5,745 nt of DNA from Treponema sp. (GTDB lineage: Bacteria; Spirochaetota; Spirochaetia; Treponematales; Treponemataceae), in the NCBI GenBank assembly GCA_016282455.1, contig JAEEKM010000303.1, forward strand, positions 1 through 5,745. The letters run 5' to 3'. Under the pieces are notes generated by a model that was given only the letters and a program-made list of their open reading frames with translations, was not told the DNA's origin and ran no database searches. The translations under genes and the position numbers were made by a program. Of this stretch, positions 1 to 4,238 are shown piece after piece. Position 1 is the first letter of the stretch. Each line of letters starts with the position of its first letter.

Positions 1-17
1 GCCTATAAAACTCAACT

Positions 18-43
18 AAAAAAAAGGCGGCACGGATGCCGCC
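18..43 (-). terminator. Intrinsic terminator in copy A
   Basis: Read on the minus strand, a 7-bp perfect stem (plus-strand 26-32 with 37-43, GGCGGCA/TGCCGCC, 4-base loop) is followed at once by eight Ts (plus-strand As 18-25). This is the classic rho-independent form. The plus-strand reading lacks a T-run after the stem, so it works in one direction only. It would act as a backup stop for transcripts coming from the right. Confidence 0.85.
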
Positions 44-69
44 CTCATCTGTTTGACACAAAGAACACA

Positions 70-98
70 CGAGAATTTTCCCGAAGGGAAAATTCTCG
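70..98. repeat. 13-bp perfect inverted repeat in copy A
   Basis: Arms at 70-82 and 86-98 pair perfectly with a 3-base loop (83-85). The outer four pairs are CGAG/CTCG as in copy B; the inner pairs differ on both arms in a compensatory way. No T-run follows on either strand, so this is not a terminator. It may be a structured RNA element or a cruciform or protein-binding site in DNA. Confidence 0.85.
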
Positions 99-148
99 CT
101 GGAATGAAATTGCAGGAGGCTTTATTACTTAGCCCATTAAACTCAACT

Positions 149-174
149 AAAAAAAAGGCGGCACGGACGCCGCC
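149..174 (-). terminator. Intrinsic terminator in copy B
   Basis: A 6-bp GC-only stem (plus-strand 157-162 with 169-174, 6-base loop) is followed on the minus strand by eight Ts (plus-strand As 149-156). It lies about 80 bases beyond the SPOR-gene stop and is a likely main terminator of the ilvN-lapA-like-SPOR transcript. One loop-proximal base differs from copy A (C at 168 instead of T), which removes the seventh pair of the stem. Confidence 0.88.
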
Positions 175-189
175 CTCATCTGTTTAACT

Positions 190-229
190 AAAAAAAACCA
201 CGAGTTTTCTCGTAGAGAAAACTCGCTGG
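190..229 (-). terminator. Variable hairpin of copy B, possible first terminator
   Basis: Plus-strand 201-211 and 215-225 form a perfect 11-bp inverted repeat with a 3-base loop. The stem can be extended by CCA (198-200) with TGG (227-229) past one bulged base. On the minus strand the extended stem runs straight into eight Ts (plus-strand As 190-197), so it can act as an intrinsic terminator ahead of the GC-rich one. The matching hairpin in copy A has no T-run, so termination may be incidental to whatever conserves the stem. Confidence 0.65.
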
Positions 230-259
230 AATGAAATTGCAGGAGGCAATTTCATTCCA
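227..259. repeat. 14-bp inverted repeat around the SPOR-gene stop codon
   Basis: Plus-strand 227-240 pairs perfectly with 246-259, leaving the 5-base loop AGGAG at 241-245 (CTCCT on the transcribed strand). The right arm contains the TGA stop (252-254) and part of the last two codons of the SPOR gene; the left arm is the conserved end of the repeat module. Copy A has the left arm (101-113) but not the right one. Bases 227-229 can pair either here or with 198-200 in the next hairpin, so the two structures compete for three pairs. Confidence 0.85.
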
Positions 260-1313
260 CTTCATAACACTCAAACCCAGAATCCCGAAGTTTTAGTCCC
301 ATAGTGCCGTCTTTATTTTCATCCACCACCACGATATAGTAGGTAGTTCCGGAAGAACGGGTCTCCTTGTAAAAGTAGCCGTTAAAGCCTTTTGCCTTAA
401 GTTTTTTTATAAGGTCATTGGCATACTCTTCATTTTTGAAAAGTCCCAGCTGCTGTCTTTTTGTTTTTTGAACAGAAGTTTTTTCAGCAGGCACATCGTT
501 CTTTCCATCACTGCTTTTAACAGCAGATTTTTCTGTTTTTACAGCCTGTGCTTTAGCCGCATCAGTTGAAGGAGACGAATAATTTTCCGTAAGGGAATGT
601 TCTGCCCTCGGAACAAAATACCAGAAGGGGGCGCTCATCACCTGAACATTCCCCTTTACAATCCCAGTCTCCGGGCTGTAGGGAAATTCTTTCTGCAGGG
701 AATCCGCATACTGTTTTTCATCAGTAAGATACCAGAGGGTAAGAAGCAGGGCCGGTTTTACACTCTTCATGGAAGGCATGGTAATGTAGGCATTAAGCAG
801 CGCCCTGGACTCAGCAGTTTCTTCTACGGAAGTTGCCTTACACAAATCGCTCCACACGCTATAAAGGTTTACATAGGCCCGTATACTTTCATTTTTTGTA
901 GAACGCACGGCACTGTTAAGGTAAGAGTCAGCAGTTTCAAATTCACCTGCACAAAGGGCAGTCCGTACTGCATCAATCACAAGCTGTTCGGCAGAAACCT
1001 TTGGAAGTCCGGCTGCATCAGGGGCGGCAATACCTGCGGCAAGTGCATAATTCCGGCTTGCTTCATTGTAAAGTCCAAGCTGTTCCTGAAGGGAAGCCAT
1101 CACATAAAGAAGTGAACGCCTGTCTCCCTGAGTGGAAGAAAAATCAATATTACTTCGTATAAAGGCAATGCTTTCCTGAACATTTTCTTCTTCCAGAGCC
1201 TTGTCATAAATTTGTTTTGCACTTTTCTTTTCCTGAGAAAAAACTGGAAAAAGAAAGAAGAGGCCTGAAAGAAAAATTATTTTTTTTGCAAATTGCCTCA
1301 TGCTATTTTTCAT
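252..1313 (-). CDS. Exported SPOR-domain protein with helical repeat-like N-terminal region
   Basis: A 353-residue protein. Residues 1-26 look like a Sec signal peptide: basic start, hydrophobic core around 12-24 and a likely cut after FPVFS. Residues 30-235 are mostly helical with a TPR-like feel (a YNEASRNYALAAG segment near 82-94), but I cannot assign a named repeat. Residues 240-285 are a Ser/Lys/Ala-rich linker. Residues 286-353 match a SPOR domain, with LGLFKNEEYANDLIKKLKAKG, then a YYIVVVD strand and a final helix. SPOR domains bind peptidoglycan strands stripped of stem peptides, typically at division sites, so a periplasmic role in wall remodelling or division is inferred. The ATG overlaps the stop of the LapA-like gene as ATGA and has only a weak Shine-Dalgarno, which implies translational coupling. 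A second ATG at codon 5 is a possible start and would keep the signal peptide. Transcription ends in the repeat-borne terminators just downstream. Confidence 0.85.
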   Translation of the reverse strand: MKNSMRQFAKKIIFLSGLFFLFPVFSQEKKSAKQIYDKALEEENVQESIAFIRSNIDFSSTQGDRRSLLYVMASLQEQLGLYNEASRNYALAAGIAAPDAAGLPKVSAEQLVIDAVRTALCAGEFETADSYLNSAVRSTKNESIRAYVNLYSVWSDLCKATSVEETAESRALLNAYITMPSMKSVKPALLLTLWYLTDEKQYADSLQKEFPYSPETGIVKGNVQVMSAPFWYFVPRAEHSLTENYSSPSTDAAKAQAVKTEKSAVKSSDGKNDVPAEKTSVQKTKRQQLGLFKNEEYANDLIKKLKAKGFNGYFYKETRSSGTTYYIVVVDENKDGTMGLKLRDSGFECYEVE

Positions 1314-1687
1314 TTAGGACTTTCACCGGAAATTAAATCAGAAGAATGTTCTGTTTCCAAAGTGGCAGGAACTGCATCTGCAGAAGACTGTTCGGGAGCA
1401 GAAGAGACAGAAGTCACGGCAGGAACAGAAGTGTTTTTTGACTCATTCTTTTTTGCCTTTTTCTCCGCTCTCTTTGCTTCTCTTTCTTCCTTAGTCATTC
1501 TTTTACCAAGAGTAAAAGGAAGGGTAATAAAAACTCCGGCAAGAAGAGAAATGAGGATTGTAAAGCAAACCGGAACATCCTGAAAAGTATGGAAAAGCCA
1601 GACATTGCATTTGTTATCCAGATTAAAGCCTGTAAAAACTGCAACCAGGGCAACAAGCAGCAATGTAAAAATAAGACGGAAGGGCAT
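1310..1687 (-). CDS. LapA-like (DUF1049) two-helix inner-membrane protein
   Basis: A 125-residue protein. A hydrophobic helix spans about residues 3-20 and a second about 38-60. Between them, NLDNKCNVWLF followed by a short loop resembles the LapA/DUF1049 pattern, in which N..N..v.l precedes the second helix. Residues 61-82 are strongly charged (TKEEREAKRAEKKAKK), probably a cytoplasmic helix or coiled coil. Residues 83-125 are a Ser/Ala/Pro/Thr-rich disordered tail. In Proteobacteria LapA works with LapB in lipopolysaccharide control; that function should not be transferred here without other evidence. The ATG lies 5 bases after the ilvN stop, and GGAG at 1696-1699 inside the ilvN end gives an 8-base spacing, so it is translated from the ilvN message. 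The stop overlaps the start of the SPOR gene by 4 bases. Confidence 0.7.
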   Translation of the reverse strand: MPFRLIFTLLLVALVAVFTGFNLDNKCNVWLFHTFQDVPVCFTILISLLAGVFITLPFTLGKRMTKEEREAKRAEKKAKKNESKNTSVPAVTSVSSAPEQSSADAVPATLETEHSSDLISGESPK

Positions 1688-1692
1688 ATTCC

Positions 1693-2184
1693 CTACTCCA
1701 TCACTTTGTCACCGCGATCCATTGCGGCAAGACCAGATTTAAGAAGTTCAAGAATTCCGTAGGGTTCAAGAAGGCGGATAAGTGAAGAGATTTTGTCCTC
1801 ACTTCCTGTTGCCTCAACAATAAGGCTGTTCTCTGCAACATCCACAATGTGGGCACGGAAAATATTACAGGTTTCAATAATAACTGCACGATTAGCACCT
1901 GCGGCCTTAACCTTAATAAGTGCCATTTCACGCTGGGTTGTAGCAGAAGGATCACAGTGCTGGATACTGATAACTTCTACCAGTTTGGAAAGCTGTTTTT
2001 CAATCTGCTCAAGAATGTATTCATCACCACGAACAACAATTGTCATGCGGCTGCGTTCAGGATTTGAAGTTTCACACACGGTAAGTGAATCAATATTGTA
2101 ACCGCGGCGGCTGAAAAGACCAGAAACACGACTAAGCACACCTGCATGGTTTTCTACAAGAACAGAAAGAACATATTTTTCCAT
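1693..2184 (-). CDS. ilvN: Acetolactate synthase regulatory (small) subunit
   Basis: A 163-residue protein, the same length as E. coli IlvH and alignable along its whole length. It binds the large catalytic subunit of acetolactate synthase (acetohydroxyacid synthase), raises its activity and confers feedback inhibition by valine at the first shared step of valine, leucine and isoleucine synthesis. Residues 4-75 form the ACT domain, with ENHAGVLSRVSGLFSRRGYN at 11-30. Asn12, Gly15 and Asn30 match positions linked with valine binding in IlvH, so valine control is probably kept. Residues 80-163 form the C-terminal domain, ending in the typical RGDK. The ATG at 2184 has AAGGAG at 2195-2200, a long 10-base spacing. 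No large-subunit gene lies next to it, which is unusual because ilvB/ilvI normally precedes it directly. The symbol ilvN or ilvH is equally fitting. Confidence 0.95.
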   Translation of the reverse strand: MEKYVLSVLVENHAGVLSRVSGLFSRRGYNIDSLTVCETSNPERSRMTIVVRGDEYILEQIEKQLSKLVEVISIQHCDPSATTQREMALIKVKAAGANRAVIIETCNIFRAHIVDVAENSLIVEATGSEDKISSLIRLLEPYGILELLKSGLAAMDRGDKVME

Positions 2185-2194
2185 AAGTCATAAT

Positions 2195-2200
2195 CTCCTT
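2195..2200 (-). promoter_or_regulatory. Ribosome binding site of ilvN
   Basis: AAGGAG on the minus strand, 10 bases before the ATG at 2184. A closer ATG at 2191-2189 lies only 3 bases from it and is out of frame, so the ATG at 2184, which also gives the family-typical N terminus, is preferred. Confidence 0.75.
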
Positions 2201-2215
2201 AAACTATGTGAATGT

Positions 2216-2244
2216 ATGATAGCACAATTTTTTACCATAGACAA
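2216..2244 (-). promoter_or_regulatory. Extended -10 promoter of the ilvN operon
   Basis: On the minus strand, TTGTCT (2239-2244, 4 of 6 matches to TTGACA) is followed after exactly 17 bases by TATCAT (2216-2221, 5 of 6 matches to TATAAT), with a TG one base before the -10 as in extended -10 promoters. Transcription would start near 2209 and give a leader of about 25 bases, too short for an attenuator or T-box. This fits a sigma-70-type promoter for ilvN, the LapA-like gene and the SPOR gene. The -35 overlaps a small palindrome at 2238-2254. Confidence 0.65.
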
Positions 2245-2254
2245 GATAAGTCTA
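2238..2254. repeat. Short palindrome overlapping the ilvN -35 box
   Basis: TAGAC at 2238-2242 and GTCTA at 2250-2254 form an imperfectly spaced dyad (5-bp arms, 7-base centre). It spans the -35 box and the bases just upstream, where an operator could sit. Such a short dyad in AT-rich DNA may be chance. No T-run follows on either strand, so it is not a terminator for the upstream gene. Confidence 0.3.
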
Positions 2255-2264
2255 CCAGGCAAAT

Positions 2265-4169
2265 CTAACCCGCATACACTCCAAGAAGACGAACATCCTC
2301 TGCACTCTCACGGATGGCAGATGTAATTTTTTCCACATAGGAGTAAACACCATCACTTACACCGCTTAAATCTGCATCTGCATAAAAACGATACTGCCAG
2401 GGCTGACCTTCAATGGGGCGGCTTTCAAGACGGGTAAGATTGCAGTTAAACTTCTGGAACTGACTTAGGATTGCAACAAGAGCACCGGGTTCATTCTTTG
2501 CTTTAAAAATAAAACTTGCCATATTAGGCTTTGTGTTCTTAGACTTAGAAAGAGCCTCTGCTTTTTCTTTAGATGCAATCACAACAAAACGGGTAAAGTT
2601 TCCCGGATCATCTTCAATATCTTCTGCAAGAACATCCAGTCCGTAAAGTTTTGCATTCACTTCACTTGCAATAGCGGCGTTGGATTTATCTTTTAGGTGA
2701 GACACATGTTCTGCAGCAGTTGCAGTAGAAGCGGAATCAATACAAGTCCAGTCAGAATGAGAATCAAGAAATTTCTTGCACTGACTCAAACCCTGAGGAT
2801 GTGAAAAAACAGATTTAACATCAGAAAGAGAAGCTCCCTTTACTCCAAGCAGGGCGTGACGGATGTTAAGGGTAATGCTTCCGACAATCGTAACATCCTG
2901 AAAACGGCTGAAGTTGTCGTAGTTCTGATAGACGCTTCCGGCAAGAGAGTTTTCAATGGGAACCATACCGTAGTCTGCTTTTCCGTCAATAACGTTCTGG
3001 AAAATTTCACCAAAGGAATCAAGGGCATTGGCAGTAACATCCGCAGAATCAAAGTAACGGCTGATTGCCTGTTCTGCGTAGGCACCGCGTTTACCGCTGT
3101 AAGCACATACTATTTTCTGACGGGGACTGTCTTCCCGAATGTGAGCAAGGGCTTTTCCCAAAACAGGAGCAAGGGCTTCAATGTCATGCATGACTTTATC
3201 AAACTGAAGGGGAAGAATGCTTTCTGCTCCGCCAACAAGTGCTTTTTCCGGATCTTCATGAACTTCCATCATCACTCCGTCTGCACCGCTTGCAATAGAG
3301 GCTAAGACCATGGGAGGAATCTTGTCACGAATACCAACGGCAGGACTGGGGTCAACAATAATAGGAAGATGTGTCAGGGAACGCAAAACCGGAATGGAAG
3401 AAAGATCCAGCGTATTCCTGGTGGCATGTTCAAAAGTACGTATTCCCCTTTCACAGAGAATTACTTTTTCTGTTCCGCTTGCAAGAAGATACTCTGCACT
3501 CATAAGAAATTCTTCCAGGGTTGCAGTGTAGCCTCTTTTTAAAATAACAGGTTTTCCTGTAGCACCGACTTTCTTTAACAGATCAAAATCCTGCATTGTT
3601 CTGCTTCCAATCTGATAGCCGTCGGTGTAATCATTCATTAGGGGAATAAGTTCCGGAGAGGGAATTTCTGTTACGATGGGAAGACCATATTTATCGCCGG
3701 CTTCGCGAAGGTAGCGCAAACCTTCCATGCCAAGACCCTGAAAACTGTAGGGAGATGAACGGGGTTTAAATGTTCCACCTCGAAGCATTGTTGCACCGCT
3801 TGCAGAAAGTTTTGCAGCAAGACTCATTATCTGTTCACGGTTTTCTACTGCACCCGGGCCTGCAATGGAAACAAGACGCCTGCCTCCGACACGAATTATC
3901 TGACCGCGGCTGTTTGAAATTTCCACAACGGTGTCTTCCCGCTTAAACTCACGGCTTGCCATTTTATAGGGCTTACTGATAGGAATTACTTTGTGAACCC
4001 CGGGAAGAATTTCCACTTCCCGAATATCCATTGAAACTTTTCCAACTGCCGCAAGAACTGTATCTTCGTCACCAACGATTTCGTTTATCTTAAAATTCTT
4101 CTGCTGTAAAAAATCCTTGATTTTGTTTTTTTCAGAATCGGTTACATCTTTTTTTAATACGAGAACCAT
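2265..4169 (-). CDS. DAHP synthase (type I-beta)-prephenate dehydratase fusion
   Basis: A 634-residue fusion. Residues 1-75 are a ferredoxin-like regulatory domain as in Thermotoga DAHP synthase, ending KPYKMASREF. Residues 98-338 are the DAHP synthase barrel (PEP plus erythrose 4-phosphate, first shikimate step), with LRGG (129-132), KPRSSPYSF (135-143), LKRG and CERGIRTFE (239-247). After a linker of about 12 residues, 352-534 are prephenate dehydratase (prephenate to phenylpyruvate), with GKRGAYAE, ENSLAGS (406-412) and the TRF motif with catalytic Thr526. Residues 550-628 are an ACT domain with GALV (562-565) and ESRP (582-585), the phenylalanine-binding signatures. No chorismate mutase domain is present. 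In the synthase part, the family metal ligands Cys, His and Asp are replaced by Gly106, Pro276 and Gly313; only Glu302 remains. Domain identity is secure, but DAHP synthase activity is uncertain. I chose the ATG at 4169 over the GTG two codons earlier, because that GTG overlaps the Shine-Dalgarno. Confidence 0.93.
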   Translation of the reverse strand: MVLVLKKDVTDSEKNKIKDFLQQKNFKINEIVGDEDTVLAAVGKVSMDIREVEILPGVHKVIPISKPYKMASREFKREDTVVEISNSRGQIIRVGGRRLVSIAGPGAVENREQIMSLAAKLSASGATMLRGGTFKPRSSPYSFQGLGMEGLRYLREAGDKYGLPIVTEIPSPELIPLMNDYTDGYQIGSRTMQDFDLLKKVGATGKPVILKRGYTATLEEFLMSAEYLLASGTEKVILCERGIRTFEHATRNTLDLSSIPVLRSLTHLPIIVDPSPAVGIRDKIPPMVLASIASGADGVMMEVHEDPEKALVGGAESILPLQFDKVMHDIEALAPVLGKALAHIREDSPRQKIVCAYSGKRGAYAEQAISRYFDSADVTANALDSFGEIFQNVIDGKADYGMVPIENSLAGSVYQNYDNFSRFQDVTIVGSITLNIRHALLGVKGASLSDVKSVFSHPQGLSQCKKFLDSHSDWTCIDSASTATAAEHVSHLKDKSNAAIASEVNAKLYGLDVLAEDIEDDPGNFTRFVVIASKEKAEALSKSKNTKPNMASFIFKAKNEPGALVAILSQFQKFNCNLTRLESRPIEGQPWQYRFYADADLSGVSDGVYSYVEKITSAIRESAEDVRLLGVYAG

Positions 4170-4174
4170 AAACA

Positions 4175-4180
4175 CTCCTT
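4175..4180 (-). promoter_or_regulatory. Ribosome binding site that sets the fusion gene start
   Basis: AAGGAG on the minus strand, 5 bases before the ATG at 4169. An in-frame GTG at 4175-4173 begins with the last G of this site and so cannot be read from it. The ATG start also aligns the N terminus (MVLVLKKD) with the Thermotoga enzyme as I remember it. Confidence 0.85.
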
Positions 4181-4186
4181 AAAAAG

Positions 4187-4215
4187 AATGTAACATAAAA
4201 AAAGAGAAATCACAA
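4187..4215 (-). promoter_or_regulatory. Candidate promoter of the fusion gene
   Basis: TTGTGA (4210-4215, 4 of 6) and TACATT (4187-4192, 4 of 6) lie 17 bases apart on the minus strand, with TG one base before the -10. The predicted start near 4180 would leave a leader of only about 11 bases, with the Shine-Dalgarno at its very end, so the call is weak. The 63-base gap holds no convincing terminator for the CotH gene, and readthrough from it is possible. Confidence 0.3.
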
Positions 4216-4238
4216 TAAATGCCTGTTAGGACAGAACT

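Larger units (their letters stand above)
1..120. repeat. Direct repeat module, copy A
   Basis: This is the first of two copies of a noncoding module with a 131-bp period; the partner is at 132-247. Shared parts, in plus-strand order, are an ACTCAACT stretch, eight As (18-25), a GC-rich hairpin (26-43), CTCATCTGTTT (44-54), a 15-base variable stretch (55-69), a hairpin with variable arms (70-98) and a conserved end at 99-120 that finishes in GCAGGAGGC. The copies differ in total length only because the variable hairpin arms are 13 bases here and 11 in copy B. The ends are GCCT and AGGC, a very short terminal inversion. No ORF is present. It could be a dispersed intergenic repeat or a MITE-like element. 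The sequence shows the repeat directly; its class is unknown to me. The left edge may extend off the window. Confidence 0.9.
132..247. repeat. Direct repeat module, copy B
   Basis: This second copy of the module lies just downstream of the SPOR gene, separated from copy A by 11 bases (121-131). The A-run plus GC hairpin (149-174) and the end segment (226-247) are nearly identical to copy A. The 15-base stretch at 186-200 is unrelated to its counterpart at 55-69, and the hairpin at 201-225 has different arms with the same CGAG/CTCG base. Its right end abuts the inverted arm that contains the stop codon of the SPOR gene. The module therefore forms the whole 3' untranslated region of the ilvN operon. 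Confidence 0.9.

Noticed and set aside
1..247. CRISPR array
   Set aside because: Only two units, each over 110 bases with internal hairpins, no regular short repeat/spacer pattern and no cas genes in the window.
597..1115. Plus-strand reading frame of 172 residues within the SPOR gene
   Set aside because: Opposite-strand shadow: no family resemblance, odd composition and no ribosome binding site that I can see; the minus-strand frame has a clear signal peptide and SPOR domain.
2132..2191. Short 19-residue Cys-rich reading frame starting at the ATG at 2191-2189 and overlapping ilvN
   Set aside because: Only 3 bases separate it from the Shine-Dalgarno, and it lies inside the conserved start of ilvN in another frame; probably chance, although the upstream ATG could slightly reduce ilvN translation.
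2856..3305. Plus-strand reading frame of 149 residues within the fusion gene
   Set aside because: Antisense shadow of the strongly conserved DAHP synthase/prephenate dehydratase coding sequence.
4170..4175. GTG start two codons before the ATG of the fusion gene
   Set aside because: The GTG begins on the last G of the AAGGAG site, so no ribosome binding site serves it; the ATG at 4169 is correctly placed and matches the family N terminus.
4222..4235. Small hairpin (CTGT/ACAG) after the CotH gene as a terminator
   Set aside because: The stem has only four pairs, and no T-run follows directly on the minus strand.
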